In this document: one piece after another, positions 27,079 through 35,725 of the stretch
How the letters are laid out: the number at the start of each line of letters is the position of its first letter
Numbering within the stretch: the stretch's first letter is position 1
Assembly: GCF_002291425.1 (NCBI RefSeq)
Contig: NZ_CP014136.1
Coordinates: 1,550,001-1,614,000, forward strand
Direction: 5' to 3'
From: Gibbsiella quercinecans
Lineage (GTDB): Bacteria; Pseudomonadota; Gammaproteobacteria; Enterobacterales; Enterobacteriaceae
DNA length: 64,000 nucleotides
The notes under the pieces: model-generated
Told to the model about the DNA's origin: nothing
The model's database searches: none
What the model saw: only the letters and a program-made list of their open reading frames with translations
Made by a program: the position numbers and the translations under genes

Positions 27079-27155
27079 CGGCGTTTTCACGCGATCGGCA
27101 GGGGAAAACCGATGTTCAGCACCGGATGCGGGAGCACGGCGGCATGAAGGCGGAA
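27078..27155 (+). pseudogene. Decayed fragment of the nitrate-reductase C-terminus
   Basis: Beginning at the last base of the desulfurase stop codon, the sequence encodes AFSRDRQGKTDVQHRM then EHGGMKAE. This matches two separate stretches of the fused nitrate reductase (10771-10831 and ~10938-10962) with the ~107 bp between them missing. The breakpoint lies in a shared GAGCACGGC/GAACACGGC sequence. By eye the first part differs at about 8 of 63 positions. It is a non-functional remnant; the remaining bases to 27319 contain no recognised gene. Confidence 0.75.
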
Positions 27156-27319
27156 CAGGCAGGGACGCCTGTAGATCAATTTATCAGGCGGCAACGGAAG
27201 AAGCGGGTTTTCCAAATGCTATCGCCTGGTCAGTTGCGCCTGAGTGACAAATGCACTACGGCCTCTGAAGGCGCGGTTAACTCACGCCAAAATGCGACCG
27301 AATGGGTGTAAGAAACAGA

Positions 27320-27913
27320 TTACACATAGTCCATATAATAAATTACGCTGGTAATTACTGAACCGGTAGAGATATTTTCACCGCCGTAGTTATAGTAATG
27401 AGCGTAAAAATGTATCGTGCCCTTGGCCAAAGTATAATCGTAATCGAAGTGGACTGTTCCATCCTGTGTACTGGAAATCCTATTCATTGGCAGTATGGTT
27501 GCGCCGTCTGAAGTAATAGCTATGCCTACTCCCCGTGCTGTCCCGTAATCATTCTTCAGGTATAGCCGATCATCAGAGACATTTGAGCCTGTAAAATAGA
27601 TACCGCCGTCTACCATCGTAGTCATATAGGGAAACTCACATGCATTATACAGGACTAAATCAAACGCTACCTTTTTCGCGTCGGCCAACCCCACCGTCGT
27701 CCCCAATTCGCTACGGGTGATTGGGTCGAGTTTGACGGTAAAATCTGGGCTATCCCCTTCCCAATTACAGGTACCCTTTGTTACAGCCCCGCTGAATGTG
27801 ATGGTACCGCCCCCGGACGCAGAAGTGGTAACAGCGGCAGACTCCTTTGGGAGCAAACACCCTACGGCCAGAAGAGTTACAATGGATAACTTAAAATAAC
27901 GGGCTACTGACAT
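27320..27913 (-). CDS. Fimbrial subunit (orphan, type-1-like)
   Basis: 197 residues: signal peptide, then a mature pilin starting near VTTSASGGGTITFSGAVTKG, with a disulfide pair (CNW and NACEF) and a C-terminal donor-strand-type ending (SVIYYMDYV). It resembles the major subunit at 34595-35191, which also begins SGVGGGTITFSGAVT. It is separated from the main fimbrial operon by an efflux gene on the other strand and by rearranged DNA. It may be an alternative minor subunit or a displaced duplicate. No ribosome-site or frame problem is seen. Confidence 0.85.
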   Translation of the reverse strand: MSVARYFKLSIVTLLAVGCLLPKESAAVTTSASGGGTITFSGAVTKGTCNWEGDSPDFTVKLDPITRSELGTTVGLADAKKVAFDLVLYNACEFPYMTTMVDGGIYFTGSNVSDDRLYLKNDYGTARGVGIAITSDGATILPMNRISSTQDGTVHFDYDYTLAKGTIHFYAHYYNYGGENISTGSVITSVIYYMDYV

Positions 27914-28320
27914 AAACTGGATTCTCCTTTTCCATTCAAAGCGATTTTCCTATTCAGAACGACCTGGCCTATTTTATAGGATACCGCCATACCTATGATA
28001 TCATACCTAAGTCTAATCGAGCCTGTACAGCATTCTGTGTACATGCCTTTCTCAGAATTGACTATCAATGTCGTTACCGAAATCAATAATAAAGCGGCGC
28101 ATTGCCAGCCACACGACCTTTTTCACGGTGCCCTCTACCGAGAACACTTTGCGCTTTTTAATGGGGCGGTAAACACGTGCTCAGTTCACTCCCGTTCTTT
28201 TTATTTTATTAATTCTGGCAGGCGGATAAATATTTCATATATTAAATCTATTGTTTTTCGCCTTTGTTGTTTTGATGCGGAGAATAATATTGCAGGTAAG
28301 GCTGTTAAATAATTAAGCCA

Positions 28321-28359
28321 AAAAGAGACCGCCTGGCGCGATCGCCACAGGGTCTTTCT
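28321..28359. terminator. Possible hairpin terminator
   Basis: A stem AGACC/GGTCT with an inner GGCG/CGCC pair is preceded by an A-run and followed by TTTC, allowing weak termination on either strand. It lies between the orphan fimbrial gene and the mosaic fragment. The surrounding 27914-28386 is AT-rich and contains no convincing gene. Confidence 0.3.
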
Positions 28360-28386
28360 GGGTAAGAAAAGTTTCTTTCCGCCGGC

Positions 28387-28791
28387 AGCGGCGGCATATC
28401 TTATAACGTTATGTCATTGTCTTTTACCTGCCATATCCCTACAAAATGACGTGAATACCATACCTTGGGGCGACATAGCGATGAATTTGGATCTACGGCA
28501 ACTGCGTAACTTTCTCGCGCTGGCTGAACAGGGCGGCGTCACGCCGGCAGCGTGCTAAGCGAGTTCTCCGCCGGCCGTGGCGCACTCGGCACCGGTTTGC
28601 TTTGCACCGGCGGCTTTTTCCTGACCTCGGGTTTTGGCTTTGGCGCCCGTTCGAGCATCGGCGGTAATGTCTGGTTAACCCGCGACACGCCGCCGGACAG
28701 TAATATTCGGCAGGCCAGTTTATTACAAAGCCCATTTAAAGATGGCGATGGTATTTAACCTAACGGCTTATTCTCTTTCTGGTTTTTATTA
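28387..28791 (+). pseudogene. Mosaic of four fragments copied from lysR, tonB and epsC loci
   Basis: Four consecutive blocks match other parts of this window, all in plus orientation. 28387-28530 matches 38616-38758 (lysR leader and first codons; about 5-6 substitutions and one indel). 28526-28549 matches 39249-39272 (lysR interior). 28543-28647 matches 41106-41210 (inside tonB, antisense; 4 differences). 28642-28791 matches 21321-21470 (epsC 3' end plus 33 bp; 3 differences). Junctions share GAACA, GCCGGCA and GGCGCC. Two small open frames result: a 25-codon lysR-start frame at 28481-28558 and a 68-codon frame ending in the EpsC C-terminus. No functional product is likely. Confidence 0.9.
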
Positions 28792-29094
28792 GGTAGCACG
28801 CGGCGCGGAGTTCGCTCCCCCTGCCCAGTAAGCATACGCTCAGTAAGTTATCGTATGATTTATCATCATGTTTGATACCCATCAAAACCAAAGCAGAAAC
28901 CGGTCTCAAACCCCGTTTTTTTTGCCATAATCAACAATATTTATTCATGCTGCGATTGAACAAATTGTTATGCGCCTTTGGGGGGACGGGAACCTCAACC
29001 ACGCCCTTGATGCCCAGACGAAGGTACACAAAAGCGCAGATATGCAGGCTAACCATTCGTCCACCGTGAAGTGGCGAAATAAAGGAGAGTGCGA
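28792..29094. other. Intergenic region before the efflux gene
   Basis: About 300 bp without a supported gene. It contains an AT-rich stretch near 28850-28960, including a run of eight T at 28917-28924, that could hold the efflux promoter. An AAAGGAG ribosome site (29081-29087) precedes the ATG at 29095. The boundary with the mosaic is abrupt at 28791. Confidence 0.4.
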
Positions 29095-30300
29095 ATGAGC
29101 ACAGGAGCTGCCCCCGCCGGATCAAACACGCTGACGATCATCATGGTGCTCTCTGTTCTTTCGATTTTTCCGCCGCTGGCTACCGACATGTATCTGTCGG
29201 CCTTCGGCGACATCCAGGTTTATCTCAATGCCCCGGATGGCGCGCTAGAGCTGTCGCTGTCGGTATTCTTCCTTGGCCTATGCGCCGGCCAACTGGTGTT
29301 CGGCCCCTTAATCGACCGCTTCGGCCGCAAGGGGCCGCTGCTGGTCGGAGCCGCGCTGTTCTGCGTTGCAACTGTGCTGTTGCTTATGACCCGCTCAACC
29401 TCGATATTCGTCGGCCTGCGGTTCATCCAGGCGCTTGGCGCCTGTGGCGGCATGGTGGTGGGGCGCGCGGTGGTCTCAGATCTCTATGAGGGTACCGCAG
29501 CGGCACGAACCATGACGCTACTGGTCATGTTGATGACGCTCGGGCCCGTCGTATCGCCGCTGCTGGGCGGTGTTATCGTAACGCAGTTCGGCTGGAAAAT
29601 GGTCTTTATCACTATGTTGGCGATCGGTGCTCTTGCGCTGGCGCTGGCATCCTTGCTGCTGCCAGAAACCTTACCTGCCACAAAACGGCTCAAGACGCCG
29701 CTGACAGGCGTATTCAGCGATTACTGGCAGTTGTTGGCTTCCCGCCCGTTCGTCGTCCCGGCCTTAGTCAGTTCATTGATCCAGGCGGCCATGTTCTCCT
29801 TTATCACAGCCTCATCCAGCGTTTTCCAGGGCGTGCTCGGCCTCAACAAGATTGAATATGGTCTGGCCTTCGGTTTTGTCGCGCTCGGGTTGGTCGTCGC
29901 CTCGTTCGTCAACAGTCGGTTGTTGGTAAAGTTGCAGGTACAAACGGTTATCAGCATCGTACTGCCGCTGTTTGTGGCTATTAGCTTCGTACTGCTGCTG
30001 GTTTCGCAAACTCATCGGCTTTGGGTGCTGATCGCCCCACTCTGGTTCTCAATCGCCATGGTCGGTTTGCTGAGCGCGAACGCCACCTCCATTGCCATGG
30101 AGGCGGCACGGGGGCAATCGGGTGTGGGCTCGGCCTTGGTCGGCGCCATGCAATTCGGCGTCGCCTTCATCTGTTCAGCCATGGTGGCTTCAGCGATCAG
30201 CTCAAGCGCTTTACCTTTGGCGCTCGGGATACTGATCCCAGCCCTTACCGCGCTGATACTCTGGTCATTTAGCCGAACATCTTCCGGCTGCGGAATATGA
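29095..30300 (+). CDS. Bcr/CflA-family multidrug efflux MFS transporter
   Basis: 401 residues from ATG 29095. Twelve predicted membrane segments of drug:H+ antiporter family 1. The Bcr/CflA hallmarks are PPLATDMYLSAFGDI in the first helix region and GPLIDRFGRKGPLL (motif A loop), with a GPVVSPLLGG segment resembling motif C. Relatives export chloramphenicol, bicyclomycin or other hydrophobic compounds; the substrate is unknown. It is an isolated plus-strand gene within a minus-strand fimbrial region and directly beside the mosaic fragment, so it may have arrived separately. Confidence 0.9.
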   Translation: MSTGAAPAGSNTLTIIMVLSVLSIFPPLATDMYLSAFGDIQVYLNAPDGALELSLSVFFLGLCAGQLVFGPLIDRFGRKGPLLVGAALFCVATVLLLMTRSTSIFVGLRFIQALGACGGMVVGRAVVSDLYEGTAAARTMTLLVMLMTLGPVVSPLLGGVIVTQFGWKMVFITMLAIGALALALASLLLPETLPATKRLKTPLTGVFSDYWQLLASRPFVVPALVSSLIQAAMFSFITASSSVFQGVLGLNKIEYGLAFGFVALGLVVASFVNSRLLVKLQVQTVISIVLPLFVAISFVLLLVSQTHRLWVLIAPLWFSIAMVGLLSANATSIAMEAARGQSGVGSALVGAMQFGVAFICSAMVASAISSSALPLALGILIPALTALILWSFSRTSSGCGI

Positions 30301-30336
30301 AGAACGGCTAATTAGCAGAGCGGCCAGTATCGATAT

Positions 30337-31416
30337 CTACTCATATTCCATATAAATCACCATAGTGCCAACCACCGAGCCAGCCGAGAGATTACTGCTG
30401 TCGTAAATCTTGTAGCGTGCGCCGATATCTATGCCAGTGAGTGACGAGACCAAACTACTGCTTTTGGTCATTGAGGCCAACGAGGTGGCGCTGGAATCAA
30501 ACGTTGAGCTCATTTTGATGGGATCCGCAGCACTGTTAAATAACTGAAAACCAATGCCGGATGAAGTTGAGGAGGGATTTCTGATTATGTAATTGCCGGT
30601 ATCGACCAGATCGTTACTGTAGGCGCGTAAATTAAACGTCTTCGTGGCGAGGCTATTCACGCTGCCGCTACAGCTCACCGGGATCGTGAACTGGCTGTCC
30701 GAATAATCACCGGATTTCAACGCAAAAACAGTAGTGTTGGGCAAGGAAAACGCAAGGTTCTCAATGACGCAGGTCGTAGTGGTCGGCAAGAAATTCACCG
30801 TCATCGACGCAAATGCTTTGACATAACTGAATGAGGCTGAGGCTGCCTGAGCAGAAGTAGAGACAACATTGCGCAAAGCGCTTGCGGTTGCATAGGTGGA
30901 ATTGCCGCTTGAGGTCACCAAGTACAAGACCGGTAGCTCTATGCTGGAACCCGAGGTCGTGGCATCATAGGTGGTACCGTTCACGACCTCGGCGTTAAGC
31001 GTCATATCGGCATCAAAAGTACTTGCCGCAATAGTCGTGTTTACAAAGCCCGTAAACGTTTGGCTGCTTTTTGATAGCGATGCGGTAAATTTGATATAGG
31101 TATCCAGATCTCCATTAGTGAATTTAACCGTGTAACCGCCATTTATACCATTACGATAATACAACGTTGTCGAACCGGACCAGCACTGTAACGTATAATT
31201 TGAAAAATTTGAGCTTTGGGTGTAGGAATAGCTATTACTTAACGAAAGCATATCGCTAATATCAGTGGAACCGTTACTGGTGACCGCCATTGAACGGTCA
31301 CCGATCAAAATGCCATATGGATCACACCAGGCAGCATGTACCTGCCCCCCAGCAAAAAGCCCAAAGAGTGCCAAGAGCACATTGAGTAAATACTTTTTAA
31401 ACATGATTATTTGCAT
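30337..31416 (-). CDS. Fimbrial tip adhesin-like protein
   Basis: About 359 residues from the ATG at 31416, which overlaps the usher stop; a later ATG at 31404 is possible. A signal peptide ends near QVHA. The large N-terminal region, rich in Ser and Thr (SNSYSYTQSSNFSNY), looks like a receptor-binding domain, and the last ~150 residues form a pilin domain with C-terminal TMVIYMEYE. The two-domain layout and place at the operon's end match FimH-like adhesins. The ligand is unknown. Confidence 0.82.
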   Translation of the reverse strand: MQIIMFKKYLLNVLLALFGLFAGGQVHAAWCDPYGILIGDRSMAVTSNGSTDISDMLSLSNSYSYTQSSNFSNYTLQCWSGSTTLYYRNGINGGYTVKFTNGDLDTYIKFTASLSKSSQTFTGFVNTTIAASTFDADMTLNAEVVNGTTYDATTSGSSIELPVLYLVTSSGNSTYATASALRNVVSTSAQAASASFSYVKAFASMTVNFLPTTTTCVIENLAFSLPNTTVFALKSGDYSDSQFTIPVSCSGSVNSLATKTFNLRAYSNDLVDTGNYIIRNPSSTSSGIGFQLFNSAADPIKMSSTFDSSATSLASMTKSSSLVSSLTGIDIGARYKIYDSSNLSAGSVVGTMVIYMEYE

Positions 31417-33839
31417 ATGTTTTTGCCTGTAATAGTCGCGTTCCTTACAACACAAGAATCATCTTCTGCTTTAATTAAAATATAATCAGGCAACGTGTTC
31501 GCCTTTATATAAATCAGGCTCCCTTGTGCTACATATCCGAGCTCACGCCCTTTCTTGTCAAAAATAGATGAACCAAAAGACAATGGTTCCCCTCTGCTAT
31601 CAACGGCACGTAAAGAAAACGTCTGTCGCGTATCAGTAATATATTTAACATAGGAAATACTGCCCTTCCATGGGGCAATTTGTTTGATATTACCTAGCAC
31701 ATCATTGCCGGCTTCGGAACGTAGATAGTAGCTGTTTTTCCGCCAGGCTTTAGCATAAGGAATAAGCGTTTTACCAGAACTGTTGGTTGTAAAACTTTCA
31801 TTGCCATTCACTTTCGCACCGGAAACGCCTGGCGCATCAATGATAACGAAGTTGCTGCCCGTTCTTGGCGATGTCAACACGCCATACTGTGAAGCCAAAA
31901 TGCTGCCGGTGGCCCCAACGCCATACTGGCTATAGTTACTGCCTTTAGTGACATTACCGGTAAGATTGGCGAACGGCGAATCATAGGAAACATAACCGCC
32001 AGCCGTGGTTTTTTCTTGCTGGCTATTTTTCACCGACAGATTATAGCGCAGGTTGTCTGCATATTGCTGGTTCCAGCTCAAAGATGATGAACTGTATTTT
32101 CTTCCCTCCGTCGTCAGAGAGGAACTAATACTGCTTGCACGCTCAAAAATGGAGATCGGAATACTTAAAGACAGGCTGGCGTACGATTCGTCATAATATT
32201 TTACGTCTATATCCTGAGCATCATCCAGTCCGAAAGTATAGCCCTGACTATACAGACGTCTTCCGGCATTTAATGTCCAGGAAATATTATTATAGCTATT
32301 GCTCCACCCCAATGAATATTGCTTCGATTTATCTTGGGTATTCCAGTAGTCAACGGTATAAATGCTAGCTGACAGCGTGCCGTAACCTTCAGGCAAACGC
32401 TGATCCACCGAAATGCTCAGACTGTTTTTTTCCTGCGCCTGATAACCGATCTTGTTGCTGATGTATTGGCTGATGGAGTCTGATTCATTCAGCGTCAGAT
32501 AATCCGGTTTTTTATGTATCAGGCTGACAGTAACATTGGTATTGGCACTAAAATAGCGGTTCCAGGCAATTCTACTTTTGCTGCCGCTGGCTTTGTTCTG
32601 CGCAGCTTGCAGGGCGGCCTGTTCAACGCTGGCTGAGAGGGTTCCGGCATAGGGCACCAACACCGATGCACCGATCAAACCCGATTTGTATCTGCTGCTC
32701 AAAATCGAACCGGCCGCCAGCGTCAGGTAGTTATTCACCCCCAACGAATACTCCGCCTGTGAGAAGTAGCTTTTATCCAACAGTGAGTCGGTGCGTAACT
32801 GACCGGCGTTAAACAACCAGTCGGAAGAACCGCTACGCAACATGCTCGAAGCCGCTGAATAAGGGATAAAAGACGAACTGGTGGTGCCATTCGCATTCTC
32901 AATCACCAGGTTGAGATCGGAGCGTGAGCCGGTTGGCATCAGATCGGCGACGATAAACGGCCCGGCAGGCACACTCTGCTGGTAAATAATTTTGCCGTCC
33001 TGCAGTACCTTAATGACTGCGTTGCTGTCAGCAGTGCCTTTAATTACTGGCATATAGGTGCGATAACTGTCCGGCAGCATCGTCAGATCTTTTTTCACGC
33101 CCAGACCGCGAAAATCGAAGCTATCGAACCAGTCGGCATTGCTGTAATTGTCGCCCAACGTTGCGATCGCGTTGATCGCCGGTAGTGATTTCTCCAGATA
33201 ACGGCTACGGTTCACCCACTTCGCTTCGGCATTTTGGCGACGATAGTAGTAAGAGTTATCACGGAAATGCCAGTCAGCCAGATTCAGGCCGCTATTGAGC
33301 GACAGATATAAATAAGATTGGTCGTCACCGCTATTACGGTAGCGACTCTGTGAATAGAGCATATTGTAGTTGGTATACAGGCCACTGATCCCCTTATCCC
33401 AGAGTTCGGGGGGCAACCAATTTTTATCATGCGCGATGATATCCGCCTGCGGTACGGTAATCTCGAGGCGCAGACTATCGCGGTGGAACACAACGGCGCG
33501 CTGCTCGAGATATTGCACCAGCAAAACCCACTCCGCCGCGTTGCGCTGTTCCGCCAGCAACAGCGTTTTAATATCAAGATTATTCAGATAGCCTGCATTG
33601 ACATAAACCGCGCCATCAGCATCGATTTTTACATCATATTTCCCTTTCCACTCTTTATTGACAAAAACATCAGCGGAATAAATGCCAGGACTGATGGTGC
33701 TCTTTTGTGCCTGTGAGAGCGCTTTGGCGCTGGTGCCAACCATGAAGCTTTGGTCAAATTCAGCAGCGGCTAAAACGGAGCATGAAAATGTAGCGCCAGA
33801 TAGCAACAGGATGATGGTCAATCGATTGCAAATTTTCAT
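31407..33839 (-). CDS. Fimbrial outer-membrane usher
   Basis: 810 residues from ATG 33839, where a signal peptide begins (MKICNRLTIILLL); an upstream in-frame extension is unlikely. It has an N-terminal chaperone-binding domain (AEFDQSFMVG), a 24-strand beta-barrel with plug and C-terminal domains containing a Cys pair (DDSCVVRN and GKNIC). It secretes and assembles chaperone-bound pilins across the outer membrane. The gene starts 5 bp after the chaperone stop. Confidence 0.93.
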   Translation of the reverse strand: MKICNRLTIILLLSGATFSCSVLAAAEFDQSFMVGTSAKALSQAQKSTISPGIYSADVFVNKEWKGKYDVKIDADGAVYVNAGYLNNLDIKTLLLAEQRNAAEWVLLVQYLEQRAVVFHRDSLRLEITVPQADIIAHDKNWLPPELWDKGISGLYTNYNMLYSQSRYRNSGDDQSYLYLSLNSGLNLADWHFRDNSYYYRRQNAEAKWVNRSRYLEKSLPAINAIATLGDNYSNADWFDSFDFRGLGVKKDLTMLPDSYRTYMPVIKGTADSNAVIKVLQDGKIIYQQSVPAGPFIVADLMPTGSRSDLNLVIENANGTTSSSFIPYSAASSMLRSGSSDWLFNAGQLRTDSLLDKSYFSQAEYSLGVNNYLTLAAGSILSSRYKSGLIGASVLVPYAGTLSASVEQAALQAAQNKASGSKSRIAWNRYFSANTNVTVSLIHKKPDYLTLNESDSISQYISNKIGYQAQEKNSLSISVDQRLPEGYGTLSASIYTVDYWNTQDKSKQYSLGWSNSYNNISWTLNAGRRLYSQGYTFGLDDAQDIDVKYYDESYASLSLSIPISIFERASSISSSLTTEGRKYSSSSLSWNQQYADNLRYNLSVKNSQQEKTTAGGYVSYDSPFANLTGNVTKGSNYSQYGVGATGSILASQYGVLTSPRTGSNFVIIDAPGVSGAKVNGNESFTTNSSGKTLIPYAKAWRKNSYYLRSEAGNDVLGNIKQIAPWKGSISYVKYITDTRQTFSLRAVDSRGEPLSFGSSIFDKKGRELGYVAQGSLIYIKANTLPDYILIKAEDDSCVVRNATITGKNICK

Positions 33840-33843
33840 AATC

Positions 33844-34539
33844 TCAGTTGCTGATATCGATGTCTCTTTGCGTGCCAAAATCATCAATAATTTTAAAAGT
33901 GTAGGATTTCCGCTCGCTCAGCAGATGGCGTTTATCATACTCATGACAAGAGAATGGTCTTAATAACAACGTCTTATCAAGGAGATTACCCCCTTTGCTT
34001 TTCTTATCCTCAATGCCTATCACGGTAACGAAATAGGGCGTCTCATTTTTAATGCAAGCGCCCTGAACACGGATATGCTGATTGATGCTGTTTGGGCTTA
34101 TCGCTAATCCTGCTGGGCGATAGAACACTTTTAAGCGGCTCCGCACCGCAAATTGTAAATAGTTACCGCTTTTGTTCTGCGGAACGGGGGGAACATCAAT
34201 AATATTCAGCCAAAACACACTTTCACGATCGGTTGGCAGACTCGCTGCCAGATCATTTTTAACGATATTCAGTACCTGGCCGTTATCCGCATCAATACGG
34301 ACCACCGCGGGTACGACCGCCAACGCTAATTTCAAATTCTCAGGTCTGGCCTCCGGATTGCCGTCATCAATCCATGATTGCACCAGATGCGCTTCTGACG
34401 ATTTATTCATTAACTGCACATTGGTGCTTTTCTTCCCACCATCAAAAATGACCCGGGTGTTATTCACCACTACGCTGGCATGGGCATAAAATGTGCTCGT
34501 CAGCAATAAAGAGCACAGCAAAGTTATCTTACTGATCAT
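33844..34539 (-). CDS. Periplasmic fimbrial chaperone
   Basis: 231 residues from ATG 34539, with an AGGA ribosome site; signal peptide to FYAHA. PapD-like two-domain immunoglobulin fold: VVVNNTRVIFDGGKKSTNVQLMN strand region, WINIIDVPP-type segment (FWLNIIDVPPVPQNK) and the RLKVFYRPAGL motif near the end of the first domain. It folds and caps pilin subunits by donor-strand complementation and hands them to the usher encoded downstream. Confidence 0.92.
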   Translation of the reverse strand: MISKITLLCSLLLTSTFYAHASVVVNNTRVIFDGGKKSTNVQLMNKSSEAHLVQSWIDDGNPEARPENLKLALAVVPAVVRIDADNGQVLNIVKNDLAASLPTDRESVFWLNIIDVPPVPQNKSGNYLQFAVRSRLKVFYRPAGLAISPNSINQHIRVQGACIKNETPYFVTVIGIEDKKSKGGNLLDKTLLLRPFSCHEYDKRHLLSERKSYTFKIIDDFGTQRDIDISN

Positions 34540-34594
34540 GTTTTTCCTGGGAGGACATCCTTGTCCTGTTATTTCATCCAAATAGCGTTAACGA

Positions 34595-35191
34595 TTACTC
34601 GTATTCAAAGGTATAGGTTGCCGTGGTGATCACAGAACCGGTAGTGGCGGAACTCCCGCCGTAATTGTAATAGTTGGCGTAGTAGCTCAGAGTGCCGTTC
34701 GCCGCGGTGTCATATTTTGACGAGTCGGACGACGTAGTCGCCAGACCGGTATTCAGCGCACTGTTCAACGCCACCAGCGAGCTACCGTCGGAGGTAATAC
34801 CAATGCCTACGCCCGTGGCGGTACCGGATAAATTCTTCAGATAAATGCCATCATCCGAAATATTTGAACCGGAGAATGTGATCTTCAGCGCTTGGGCTGT
34901 GGTACTGGTGCTGTTGAACCCCGTACAACCGTCAACCGTCAGGCTGAATTGTTGTGGGTTCGCCGTCACTACGCCAATAGTAGAACCAACATCTGTGGCG
35001 GTAACCGGGGACATGTCCACAGTGAAATCACTGCCGTTGTTGGTGGTAACGTTACAGGTTACATCGGTGACTGCTCCGGAGAAGGTAATAGTGCCGCCAC
35101 CCACGCCAGAAGTGGTGGTAGCGGAAGCAAGATTACAAAATAAAAAAGCAACTAATCCGATAGTAACTTTATTAAAATTACGATTTTCCAT
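34595..35191 (-). CDS. Major fimbrial subunit
   Basis: 198 residues: signal peptide to ASAT, then TTSGVGGGTITFSGAVTDVT. Two cysteines (TCNV and DGCTG) likely form the pilin disulfide, and the C-terminus TTATYTFEYE fits donor-strand exchange. Low-charge, Thr/Ser/Gly-rich pilin of the type-1 group. First structural gene of the chaperone-usher operon, preceded by a LuxR-type regulator. Confidence 0.92.
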   Translation of the reverse strand: MENRNFNKVTIGLVAFLFCNLASATTTSGVGGGTITFSGAVTDVTCNVTTNNGSDFTVDMSPVTATDVGSTIGVVTANPQQFSLTVDGCTGFNSTSTTAQALKITFSGSNISDDGIYLKNLSGTATGVGIGITSDGSSLVALNSALNTGLATTSSDSSKYDTAANGTLSYYANYYNYGGSSATTGSVITTATYTFEYE

Positions 35192-35212
35192 TTACATTAT
35201 TTCCTTGGTCAT

Positions 35213-35725
35213 TCATATTATTTCTAAAAGAGTGAGTAATAACTTATAAAATTCTAAAGTATTCTGACACCTCCACTTCATCATCACTTTTGCTTTAATG
35301 TTGCTGATGTTCTTTCGCCCACAGTGAAAAAGAATTGCCATCTGTTCTACTGAGACGCCCTGAGCCAACAGCAAGCAATAGCGTCTTTCGACTTTGGTCA
35401 ACCTGGGGATATAAGATAACCGCATTTGAACCCTACTTATTGACCGACCACTCAATAGCTGCACAAACTCATCGACGCTAATCCGGTTACATGCCGCAAT
35501 AACGCTAATGTCGTTCGGAAACAAGCTAATAACATTTAACAAGTGTCTTGGTCCAATAACGATGGTCCTCTGATAATCAGTACGATTAGCAGTCAAGCAG
35601 TCAACAACCCCACCATTTCTAACCTCAAACATATTCTTAGGCATGGCGAGGCATGAAATAATACGCTTCACACCTGCGGTCATAAATGCATCACCGCCGA
35701 GAATAATAACTCTAATCTCCCCCAT
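35213..35725 (-). CDS. LuxR-type HTH regulator of the fimbrial locus
   Basis: About 170 residues from the ATG at 35725; a start 51 bp upstream is possible. The N-terminal part resembles a degenerate receiver domain (IRVIILGGDAFMTAGVKRII) without an obvious phospho-acceptor Asp. The C-terminal helix-turn-helix is LTKVERRYCLLLAQGVSVEQMAILFHCGRKNISNIKAKVMMKW. It lies 22 bp upstream of the major subunit on the same strand and probably controls the fimbrial operon. Low GC suggests horizontal origin. Confidence 0.75.
   Translation of the reverse strand: MGEIRVIILGGDAFMTAGVKRIISCLAMPKNMFEVRNGGVVDCLTANRTDYQRTIVIGPRHLLNVISLFPNDISVIAACNRISVDEFVQLLSGRSISRVQMRLSYIPRLTKVERRYCLLLAQGVSVEQMAILFHCGRKNISNIKAKVMMKWRCQNTLEFYKLLLTLLEII

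Noticed and set aside
28387-28791. Mosaic as an assembly artefact
   Set aside because: Each block carries its own substitutions and one indel relative to its parent, which a misassembly would not generate. Long-read confirmation is still listed as a check.
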